Of a stretch of DNA of 35,168 bases, positions 9,501 to 16,179 are shown one piece after another. Where the stretch lies: positions 1 through 35,168 of the forward strand of contig SAYS01000030.1 of the NCBI GenBank assembly GCA_004015825.1, in the 5' to 3' direction. This stretch comes from Halovenus amylolytica. Its GTDB lineage: Archaea > Halobacteriota > Halobacteria > Halobacteriales > Haloarculaceae. A model generated the notes under the pieces. It saw nothing but the letters and a program-made list of their open reading frames with translations. It was not told the DNA's origin and did no database searches. The first letter of the stretch is position 1. Each line of letters opens with the position of its first letter. The translations under genes and the position numbers were made by a program.

Positions 9501-10117
9501 GACTCTTCGATATTTGATGCCATCGCGTCGGCATACTCTTGCGTACCCTGTGCAAGAGCTTTGTAGTGTAATGCCTTCCCCAGCGCTCGCCGTTTGATGG
9601 CGCCCTGGCTGACATCATAAAAATCACCCCGATCGTCCACCGAGTTCAAATGTTCTCGCTGGACCCACCAATGCTCGGCGTCGGTGTGTTTTTTAATCTG
9701 AGCGATCGGGTCTTCACCGGTGAGGGAGGCCTGGTTCGTGATACTCACATAATCCGTTATCAGTTCGTCCTTGATGTTGAAACTTCCAACATTTACGTCA
9801 GGAGGTGTCTCTTCCTGCATGATTTGCTCGAGTCTATCCAACTGCTCACGGATATCGGCCACCTCCTTTGCATGATTCTCTGCATCCTCAGAGGCCGAAT
9901 CCATGAAGATAACATCGATATCTTGACTCCGATCTCGCATGGCCTCGACAGCAACCCAGTCTTGTGAAAACATCTCGATGACCATCTTTCTCCCACCGCC
10001 GCCCAACGCGTATATTCGATCTGGGAACGTTACTGTGTCAACTTCCCGCTCGAGCAGGTATTCGAGTTTCCCTGAAAGTTCGTCTTGATCTTGTGGATTG
10101 TATTCTGTTTTGGACAT
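6590..10117 (-). CDS. Large tubulin-like (Tubulin_2 type) GTPase with long coiled-coil extensions
   Basis: 1175 residues, about three times FtsZ or CetZ. The N-terminal part has a GGGG nucleotide loop at 39-42, an FMDSAS strand-loop near 71-76, and the tubulin signature loop GLGGGTGSG at 203-211. A QANAFAALSELEYLN stretch near 245-259 matches my memory of the Tubulin_2 (PF13809) family and differs from FtsZ and CetZ. After about residue 340 come long charged helical regions with coiled coils near 558-595 and 850-882, then a C-terminal domain. It is soluble and should be cytoplasmic. Proteins of this family are predicted to bind GTP and may polymerise. It is the first large gene of a tight operon with a membrane GTPase and exported proteins, which implies a membrane-linked filament or switch. 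The tubulin fold is well supported; the function is unknown. Confidence 0.88.
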   Translation of the reverse strand: MSKTEYNPQDQDELSGKLEYLLEREVDTVTFPDRIYALGGGGRKMVIEMFSQDWVAVEAMRDRSQDIDVIFMDSASEDAENHAKEVADIREQLDRLEQIMQEETPPDVNVGSFNIKDELITDYVSITNQASLTGEDPIAQIKKHTDAEHWWVQREHLNSVDDRGDFYDVSQGAIKRRALGKALHYKALAQGTQEYADAMASNIEESEIAIFAGLGGGTGSGTFIDIARKIRSYNQSANIQLFATLPASGQRDQAQANAFAALSELEYLNLSGETPFNDIYLFPLEPTDLDGETTANPELRELDRAMTYAVLGVYNATDMDYALSNTLSYSPFTIVIPQVLHYSRDEIKEKKEQIHEVLQIKREILNREYDSIEEIESYLQKHHPNVTPVEGDELSDESRTYLKRRLREFEQLITSDLLEKLEIEITDDSDQILDDIYGDNLDHDQATINEVVRRRGLDAIIDGIEFIIDIQGIQDGRVDNYAEFGDDLINDIAYTELARLTRMYELLCRLHGARKATMESAAAEIGTDADTKLLETTLVPSLERGIEKKRWKTLKTARDDVSNRITDTERELEETEQELEEEREAFEETVDQYTQEFWQRAKPLIDDNATLAEMRLDETVREFKSALSEFAENVATEDDVDTVSTASVETALDQLKQEVDTTLKSDLGRRNSLDLSNLEADVIESTSDVKVSRKRWDNLESSAEDGGFLSSLFGSEDKGALDTDRYRTPYEKVKSRGIFSITRPPNTEAALERSGFSVDVEIDVEKRITQQIEQLQADIRQELEDRYEEMVQELIEEDEPGAESDVGFGDSSGTPNEVVQRTEEFGRVVADSAPDELESRIADTVTETIKTEIDTDIDEIEEQLEQLQERLEMLRSRHERITDAFNLFERMTGDVAEPLRELYSDYENRFSSDIFDVPHHRTKRHAIDKLYEHEVTPADLSSAVKKQSLAETDLLEEGSTGTAPQERQDIRKSFSKITSNRILDSRYNGLKRSRLNNANIASFPDTGVYVAYASEAISAGQEVDGKLNPNDFADVKQKLIENLDISEVSNQYDQWFVENGDPWEVAMCVYIQGLPFMDNLRDLTANDGYWSRYQELARRRDQIRTIERHAFGLERGFYVTRSELIDIDGNPDFFLEQSAEDIRSELTSCHDRHTIETEVEDISTGQDGQNFEENR

Positions 10118-10123
10118 CTATGA

Positions 10124-10366
10124 TCACATGAGACGCGGTATTGGTTTCCAGACACCTTGCCACTGGCCTCGGTCTCCTTTAGCCCGATCAGAGTGGTTCT
10201 CTTGACTGTTACCCGACTGCGTCAATAGCCCAAGCCCAGTCCGAGAGAGTGGCCAGTTGGCCCATTTGATACCCCCAGTCACCATTCCAACCAAGGCCCA
10301 ACAGTCGTTGGTAGGACCCAACGTGAAATTACCCGTCCAGGCCCGGTGAGAGGGGGGCGCCATCAT
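10124..10366 (-). CDS. Candidate short Trp-rich protein, or transcribed leader, ahead of the tubulin-like gene
   Basis: 80-codon ORF ending six bases before the tubulin-like start codon. A good TATA element (10388-10399, minus) is centred about 27 bases upstream of its ATG, exactly where a leaderless haloarchaeal transcript would begin. Against it, the product is basic and Trp-rich (six Trp) with few acidic residues, which is unlike its neighbours. The minus strand here is rich in GGG tracts (TTGGGCC, TGGGGG, GGGCTTGGGC), so it could instead be a structured 5' leader. No family is recognised. Confidence 0.35.
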   Translation of the reverse strand: MMAPPSHRAWTGNFTLGPTNDCWALVGMVTGGIKWANWPLSRTGLGLLTQSGNSQENHSDRAKGDRGQWQGVWKPIPRLM

Positions 10367-10387
10367 CCGGCAGATATACCTATAGCT

Positions 10388-10399
10388 AATTTAAAATTA
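10388..10399 (-). promoter_or_regulatory. TATA box of the tubulin-like operon
   Basis: On the minus strand this reads TAATTTTAAATT, preceded by purine-rich CGGAATAA resembling a BRE. It is centred about 27 bases upstream of the ATG at 10366, the usual haloarchaeal spacing to a transcription start. It is the only convincing TATA element I see upstream of the tubulin-like gene. Confidence 0.5.
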
Positions 10400-10796
10400 T
10401 TCCGCTAATGAATTATTTATAGAGACAAAGGTTAAGTATACTATGATTAAGTGTGAATACCTAAGTCTAATCTGGGAATATCATTAAACTTATTTAATCG
10501 TTCCTAATTAGCTTATGTAAATTTCTAAATGATTAATATGAAATATTTGTCACTAATAGTTAATCAATAGAGGGTGACTCCATGAGAATCCCGCTGAAAT
10601 CCCTGGAGCGTGAAGTACGTCATGGGGTCCCGAAGGTCGATCTATGACATGCACCTCCGAGTTCGGGAGGGTGACGGACCTCGGATGCGAAGGAACAGGA
10701 GAATTGGAATCGCGGCCCGGCTGACGCGTCAGCCGAGGCCGCAAGCCCGGAGCGATGTCGTTCCGCTTCACGCATTCAGGACTCCAGAGGACACCA
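10400..10796. other. Gene-free stretch: AT-rich DNA, then the left flank of an IS110 relic
   Basis: Positions 10400-10570 are strongly AT-rich and hold no ORF. From about 10570 the composition turns GC-rich, as in the transposase that follows, so this is probably the left end of the IS110-type element. It contains a perfect 18-base palindrome at 10718-10735 (CGGCTGACGCGTCAGCCG). In IS110-group elements the non-coding end before the transposase can encode the bridge RNA, so 10575-10796 is where a decayed copy would lie. No element boundary can be placed by eye. Confidence 0.45.
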
Positions 10797-11804
10797 TGAC
10801 CGCAACCACTGATCACTACATGGGCATTGACCTCCACAAGCGGCAAGCGCAAATTGCTGTCCTTGACGATGAAGGCGAAGTCGTTGAAGAGGTCCGCCGC
10901 GGACCTCGATGAGATCGCAAAAAAATGCGAGAAGCAACGCCGCACTCGAAGCGGGAAGCAACTACTTCACCATCTACGACAGACTCGACGAAGAATTGGA
11001 TGTGACTCTCGCCAATCCGGCGGGCGGATTGGCTCGAAGACCAGAAACAAAAGAATGACGGTAAAGATGCAAAGAACCTTGCACGGTTCCTCCGGTTGGG
11101 CGAAGTGCCAGAAAGCTACGTTCCACCAGAGGAATTCCGGCGCTACCGCGCGCTTGCGCGCGGTCGCAAGAAGTTGGTAGACAAGCGTTCAGACTTCAAA
11201 AACGAGGTCAACTCGCTGCTTGATCAAAACGGCGTCACATACGATGGCTCGTTGTGGAGTGATCAAGGGCGTGAGTTCCTGCGTGAACTCACTCTCGACG
11301 ACGCGTCGGAGTTGTTGCTGGAGCAGTGGCTGGAAGCAATCGACGAATTCACCGTGAAGATCAAGCGGATGCAGCGGCGGATCGAAGAGGTAGCAGCTGA
11401 CGTAGACGAGCTGGATACGTTGATGTCTGCACCGGGTATAGCGGTGTTTTCTGGCTTGATGATCTACGGCGAGATTGGTGAAGTAGAGCGGTTTGACCGC
11501 ACAGCTGAAGTTGTGAGTTACGCTGGATTGGACCCGGTAATCCGCGAGTCTGGCGACTCGCGGAGAGAGGGCCAAATCAGCAAAGAAGGAAACGACTACC
11601 TGCAATGGATCCTGGTCCAGTGTCCGAACACCGCCGTTCATAACGCGAAGGATCCGTACTTGAGTCAGTTCTACTGGCGGACGGAACAAACGAAACAAGC
11701 CGCACAAGGTAGCGATTGTGGCAACAGCGCGCAAGCTGTTAGTGGCGTTGTTCAACATGCTCAGGAAGAACGAACCGTACGACCCACCGGAGGTGAGCGC
11801 CTGA
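10797..11804 (+). pseudogene. IS110-family transposase, frameshifted
   Basis: Concatenated frames give a nearly full DEDD transposase. The N-terminal RuvC-like part begins MGIDLHKRQAQIAVLDD, continues with YFTIYDRLDEEL and NDGKDAKNLARFLRLGEVPESY, and leads to the C-terminal Transposase_20-like APGIAVFSGLMIYGEIGEVERFD and YAGLDP. The frame changes at about 10900, 10925, 11030 and 11690, and the true C terminus (ATARKLLVALFNMLRKNEPY) ends at TGA 11802-11804. Four or more indels mean it is inactive. They are unlikely to be sequencing error because neighbouring genes of 1.5-3.5 kb are open. The family call is secure. Confidence 0.85.
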
Positions 11805-11823
11805 GAGACGCGGGGCGTCTCTC
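11803..11823 (+). terminator. Perfect hairpin overlapping the IS110 transposase stop codon
   Basis: GAGAGACGC-GGG-GCGTCTCTC is a 9-base-pair stem with a three-base loop. It begins inside the stop codon and is followed by a short T-rich run. It may terminate transcripts leaving the element or block read-through. Confidence 0.5.
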
Positions 11824-12026
11824 TTTGGGCGGGCCAGCGCACGGTGAGCGACTGGTGTGTCGTGTCAAGATACCTCCGCACGGGGGATGTGCAGTGGCTG
11901 ATTCGACTGCTTGCTATGGGTTTTTACTATCAGAGAGAGGTGAGCAGTAGGACCACCAGAAAATCTAAGCAGATCGACGTGGTTTGTTCAGATAGCGGGA
12001 TTCTCAGCGATGTCATAGAACTCTTG

Positions 12027-12851
12027 TCACACCGTAATGATCGTGCTTCCCGGATTATCTCCGCGTTCGTAGTTGGTGATTGCAACGACGAGGCGAAGGC
12101 ACAGCGCAAGAAACACGTGCGCTCGTGCGTGGACGCGGCCTCGGGGATGCGTCTGCCCGAGGCCACAGTCCTTTACTGATTCGTTGGTTCGTTCGACCTC
12201 TGTGCGGCGATTATATGTCTTGTCCAGCGTCGATTGCTTCAGCTGCACGTCCTCACTATGTCCGGTGATACGGTCTTCAACCCTGACCTCGATATTTTTC
12301 GGATCGTCGGTGTTTCGCGGGTTGTACGGAGCGACTGGTACGACCACCTGCTGGCCGCAGGGGTCGTGCCAGTCAAGCGTATTGTAGGCGCTGTCACCAA
12401 GCATCCACATCGGTTTAGCGACGGCGAGCGCGTCACGGGTAACGCGCATCGCCGTCTCTTCTGGCGCTTGTTTGCTCTCGGTGAACTCAGCTGCAATTGG
12501 GATTTTTGAGCCGGACGAAACAATCGTGCAGCCGTAGCCGTAGTAGTACTCTTCAGCTGTTGGATCGTAACATTTCGACGCGTCTGGATCGGCAGGCATC
12601 ACTCTCACGTCTGTCGAATCAATCGAGTAGGTCAAGTCGAGCAGGCCCCGGTTTGCGGCCTGCTCGACGAGGTGGTCGAAAACCTCGTCAACGACGTGTT
12701 CAAGATCAGTGAGGAAGCGATTGACCGCGTCTCTCGACGGCGGTCGAGCGAAGCCACAACTGAGCCAGACGACTGTGTTGTTCAGTTCTCGCGTAACTGG
12801 ACGAATGCCATAGATGTCCTTGTAGTAGCAGTGCAGAGAGCCACGCATCAT
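12027..12851 (-). CDS. IS4-type DDE transposase, probably N-terminally shortened
   Basis: 274 residues with the DDE triad visible: D78 in SIDSTD, D153 in LGDSAYNT and E220 in VERTNE. Y213-R216-E220-K227 reproduces the Y(2)R(3)E(6)K signature of the IS4 family. The frame is open upstream of the ATG for only about 16 codons before a TAA near 12900. Relatives as I remember them carry a longer N-terminal helical region, so the 5' end is probably lost and activity is doubtful. Residues 163-170 (DPCGQQVV) are abnormal; the opposite strand of that segment encodes the expected DHLLAAGV, suggesting a micro-inversion. No terminal inverted repeats were recognised. Confidence 0.8.
   Translation of the reverse strand: MMRGSLHCYYKDIYGIRPVTRELNNTVVWLSCGFARPPSRDAVNRFLTDLEHVVDEVFDHLVEQAANRGLLDLTYSIDSTDVRVMPADPDASKCYDPTAEEYYYGYGCTIVSSGSKIPIAAEFTESKQAPEETAMRVTRDALAVAKPMWMLGDSAYNTLDWHDPCGQQVVVPVAPYNPRNTDDPKNIEVRVEDRITGHSEDVQLKQSTLDKTYNRRTEVERTNESVKDCGLGQTHPRGRVHARAHVFLALCLRLVVAITNYERGDNPGSTIITV
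12333..12374. repeat. Inverted repeat bounding a micro-inverted segment in the IS4-type transposase
   Basis: Arms GACTGGTACGACC (12333-12345) and GGTCGTGCCAGTC (12362-12374) pair over 13 positions with one G-T mismatch around a 16-base loop. The interior read on the plus strand gives DHLLAAGVV, the sequence I expect for the minus-strand transposase. The arms encode DWHD and VPV, so flipping keeps the frame. Confidence 0.55.
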
Positions 12852-12902
12852 TTCTGGTGGTTCGTGATCTCGTGTTCGCCCCGGCGATAGTGGTTCACAG
12901 AA

Positions 12903-13234
12903 GATTTAGGTGTACTCTGAGTAGATAGGGCAATGACGGGAAGGGAGAAAGAGATCGTCCGTCACCTGTAGCGATTGTGAACATCCATACCGATGTACTC
13001 GATGGTTGGTTGGAAGCGTTGTACGTGTGGAAAGAGAGTGAACAGGATACGCATCTATCCGTGCTCGAGGCACATTTCTCTGCATCCTTGCGGTGAGGCC
13101 TTTCATAGGTCCGTGTTCGTGACACTGGAAATGCTTCGGCTTTCCTCCCTTTCCGATTCCTTATTCACTCTGTAGCATTAGCAGGCTTCTCATGGAGTCA
13201 TAGGTAAACACCGTCTTGACACCTCTCACAGTAT
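12903..13234. other. Gene-free stretch between the transposase and the lipoprotein gene
   Basis: No convincing gene. One plus-strand frame ending at TGA near 13096 reads HTDVLDGWLEALYVWKESE, which has haloarchaeal character but no start codon, so it may be the tail of a destroyed gene. No tRNA, repeat or strong promoter is seen. Confidence 0.4.
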
Positions 13235-14146
13235 TCAAGGCCGGCGATATCGCTTTAAGTTTTCAAGTTCAGCGTCTATAACCACGACAGGACCATCTGT
13301 ATTTTTGGAATATGAAACTAGGTCTGATTCGAACGAAGAGGAAATTGATGATCTTTCGTATTGACTAAGAACCTCTTGATCTACATTACCTGCTTCCCCA
13401 AAGTGAAAGACGAATTTAATTGTATCGCTTGGTGGATCCCAACTCCAGCCGTACCCTGGAACTTGATCGTTAGAATTTTCCGAGAAACCCAAAAAAATGC
13501 TAATTGCGTCCTCTAGCCGCCCAGCCACTTCTTCGTAAATAGGATTTGATTCTTGATCCGAGCCTTCCATCGCATCAATATATGGTTTCACCGTCGCATC
13601 GTTATCTATTCCACCCGCTGATCTGGTTATCAAAACCTCATCTCCAACCGCGATATCTTGTGCATTGACTGTCGGTGGTTCGTAAATCGTAAACTCATTA
13701 TAATTTTCATTATCGTCCCAACCAGTTTCAGCAGAGAGTTTTTGAGCGATATCGTCTGTATCAAAATTACCTACAATCACAGAGGTCGGTGAACGTTCAA
13801 AATCGGGATGGGGTCGTCGATAGTTCAGCAGCTGTACAACATTCGTTTGAAATGGATCTATCTCACCACTATCAAAAAGAATTGATTTGCTGATCGAATC
13901 AAAGATGTCTTTATTATCGTCAGACATTTCTGAAATCTCTTTCTCAATATCCTGCATGTTAAAAACAAATATTTCTTGCAGAGTTGATGGTCGTTGAACC
14001 CAATCCTGATACCAATTACTATTCTGGGACGCTGATCCGCCATATGAACACCCAGCCACTCCGACTGTTCCGACTAATGCGGCTACTTTGGTTGATCTGA
14101 GAAATCTTCGTCTGGTTATGCCATTTCGTATGATATCTCCAGCCAT
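13235..14146 (-). CDS. Tat-exported lipoprotein of unknown function
   Basis: 303 residues. The N terminus has a twin-arginine motif TRRRFL at 11-16, a short hydrophobic stretch and a lipobox VAGC with Cys33, so it should be exported folded by Tat and lipid-anchored outside the membrane. The mature part is acidic, beginning with a Gly/Ser/Asn-rich linker. It contains YRRPHPDF near residue 110 and VIVGNFDTDDIAQKL, resembling the haloarchaeal lipoproteins that report small exported two-lobed domains. No catalytic motif is visible. It stands alone between insertion-sequence relics and has lower GC than they do. The preceding 40 bases are AT-rich, with a possible TATA element about 31 bases upstream (minus CAATTTTAC). 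Confidence 0.85.
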   Translation of the reverse strand: MAGDIIRNGITRRRFLRSTKVAALVGTVGVAGCSYGGSASQNSNWYQDWVQRPSTLQEIFVFNMQDIEKEISEMSDDNKDIFDSISKSILFDSGEIDPFQTNVVQLLNYRRPHPDFERSPTSVIVGNFDTDDIAQKLSAETGWDDNENYNEFTIYEPPTVNAQDIAVGDEVLITRSAGGIDNDATVKPYIDAMEGSDQESNPIYEEVAGRLEDAISIFLGFSENSNDQVPGYGWSWDPPSDTIKFVFHFGEAGNVDQEVLSQYERSSISSSFESDLVSYSKNTDGPVVVIDAELENLKRYRRP

Positions 14147-14547
14147 ACGACCAATTATTTAATAATCATCGTAAAATTGGTTATTACAGATCACTTCTGT
14201 ATAATTAATTATATTCATTCTAATACAATCTTCTGTTGAGGATTGTTGGTAGGTTAGAGTAGTAGCTGAGGTCACAGCAGGCAAGGGTGGCGCGTCATAC
14301 CGTATCTCAGAGCGTTTCAGCATCGTTGCCGAGTCAAGCGAAAACTAGGGAACGCTCTTCGGAAGTACATTGTTGGTACTTCCCAACTGAGATTGAGGCA
14401 ACTCAGTTGAGTCCGTGGAATCGTTGGCAAAGAACCTCGTGACAGCAGTTCAGTACCACGAAACATCTCAGAAGATTAAACAGCCTCGCCAGATCGGAGA
14501 AAACTCCAGAGACTGAACAGAGCTGTCGCTGTTCGTTGGAGAACTGA
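14147..14547. other. Gene-free stretch between lipoprotein promoter and the ISH3-like relic
   Basis: Positions 14147-14230 are AT-rich and hold the lipoprotein promoter. From about 14400 a plus-strand frame reads ESVESLAKNLVTAVQYHET up to a TGA near 14513. It looks like haloarchaeal coding sequence but lacks a start and a recognised family, so it is probably another gene or IS remnant. Nothing else is visible. Confidence 0.4.
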
Positions 14548-14576
14548 GGCCGTGGGCTGGTGCTCAGCCCACGGCC
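14548..14576 (-). terminator. Perfect 12-base-pair hairpin spanning the ISH3-like transposase stop codon
   Basis: GGCCGTGGGCTG-GTGCT-CAGCCCACGGCC. The TGA stop of the transposase relic (14564-14566) lies across the loop and stem. No strong T tract follows, so it may act as a translational or transcriptional barrier rather than a classical terminator. Confidence 0.55.
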
Positions 14577-15719
14577 GACCGGTATGTCTCAAGGACACCG
14601 ACGCCGTTCATTTCGATCTGCCAACATCGGTTTAACTCTTCTTCGAGGACGTGGCGGATCCAGTCACAGAACGTCGGGAACGTGAATTCTATCGGAAGGT
14701 CGCGCCCGCCCCGCCATGGGCGGGCGACGACCGCCCACCGAAGCACCAGCCAGAGATTCTCCAACAACGCACTGACCAGCATGAACGCAAACCGAATGAC
14801 TGGATCGCGTGTCGTCGTGGTTGCTCGTGCTTGGCGAACCAACCGATAACTCGTTTCAATGGCTGATCGTTTCCTGTAGAGTTCTTCGATCCGCTTTGCG
14901 GAGTGGTTCTCCAATCCACAGTCAGCGTAGCCGCGAATGACTTTACCGTGTTTGTCGCGGTCACCAGCCTGGTAGGAGACACAGACAGCGAGCGGGAAGT
15001 GCAGTTCCCGCTCGCGGTCTTTGTACATGCGATAGGTCGTCATGTACGAGCAATGCGTGTCGATTTTCTCCTTCATCCGATCTCCCTTCTCTTTGACCGG
15101 GATCACTGTTGCAGCAATGTCCCGAGAACGGCGGACGATGCGCTCGTTGTAGAAGCCACTCGATGTCGAAGGGATAGACGGCGACGCTGTCGAGGATCCG
15201 CTCGACCGCGTCAGCCTCGGATTCGTCACTTCGGACGTACGTCATTGCCAGCGCCACGGGCTTTCCGTTGGAAACGACGTACGCATACAGTAGCGGTGAC
15301 AGCGTGTCGTTCCGTCCGTGGGAGCCATTCGACAGAGGTTACCTTCCTCGTCGGCGTCGCCATGATACGGATTATCGACGAAGTCAATGGAGACGATCAT
15401 CGACCGGTCAGGGTCGAGGATCGTCATGGCCAAGCGCATGAACAGGAGGTAGTAGCGAATTCGAGTCAGCCACGGTTGAGCGTGTGTAACCACGTCATGA
15501 CAGTATCGTCGCACGGTGCGCCATCCATGTCTGAGCATGATTCCCAGATAGAAGTCTGGTTAACTGCTGCAAAGATGACGACAGCCCAGATCTTGCCGGG
15601 ATCAAGGCTAGGGGCGAGCTCTCGATTCCCGGGAGCGGCAACTGCCCAATGAGGGATTCCGCTACACCTTTGACGTTCGAGGCGGTAAGATAACCGTCTG
15701 GTTGTGGGGTCTTGAACAC
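14564..15719 (-). pseudogene. ISH3-like DDE transposase, multiply frameshifted
   Basis: Joined minus frames give MFKTPQPDGYLTASNVKGVA, WLHTLNRG, then MTILDPDRSMIVSIDFVD, ALAMTYVRSDESEADAVE, FYNERIVRRSRDIAA and a C-terminal IETSYRLVRQARATTTTRDP. The last motif, followed by a hydrophobic LLENLWLVLRWAVVARP helix and RGGRDLP, is typical of the haloarchaeal ISH3 group. Frame changes occur near 15605, 15475, 15300 and 15160. At the last site the expected LLADSGFY has become LL/FY, as if 17 bases between two GGCTTCT repeats were lost, taking a catalytic Asp with them. The first Asp (SIDF) and the Glu (IETSYR) remain. It is inactive. Confidence 0.8.
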
Positions 15720-15810
15720 ACTTCCTCAACCAGACACTTTCTCCAATCAGAGTACCGATTTAGCTTCGCTGCTCACGCCGTTTGGGAAGTACCGATTGTT
15801 GATTTCAGAG

Positions 15811-16085
15811 CTAATCATCGATGGCTTGCTTAAGTGCTTCATTTCCTGGTTTCCTGTAGAGTTCTCTGCGAGTTGAAAGGCTATGAGATACGGCGTTAGC
15901 TTGTCTTTTGAGATTCCTCGATGGGGTGAGAGCCACGATGGCAACAGCGATCCGCTCTCGCAGGTGTTGATGTGAACGTCATCATTAGCGTATTCACCGT
16001 GGCTATGGACAACGTATTCGCGGTCGAAGGTGTCGTCGGCATCGAGCGGATCGTACATCTGAAATCTGTCAGTATAGACGGTAAG
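15811..16085 (-). pseudogene. IS1595-family transposase, C-terminal fragment
   Basis: The minus strand reads VYTDRFQMYDPLDADDTFDR, YVVHSHGEYANDDVHINTCE and WLSPHRGISKDKLTPYL, followed after a one-base frameshift near 15870 by RRELYRKPGNEALKQAIDD and TAG at 15811-15813. The SHGEYA..D-V-HINTCE pattern and the GISKDKL..YL tail match the ISXO2-like DDE domain of IS1595 elements. The N-terminal two thirds are missing: upstream sequence changes to the AT-rich promoter of the next gene. It is a dead remnant. Confidence 0.75.
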
Positions 16086-16179
16086 CAAGTAATTCTTATT
16101 ATTTGAATATATACTAATAATATATATGTATAGTAATATAATAATTACTAAATTTTTTCTCATTGATAATCGTCGGAAC

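Noticed and set aside
11189..11881. 230-codon minus ORF across the IS110 relic
   Set aside because: Antisense shadow of the transposase; no motif.
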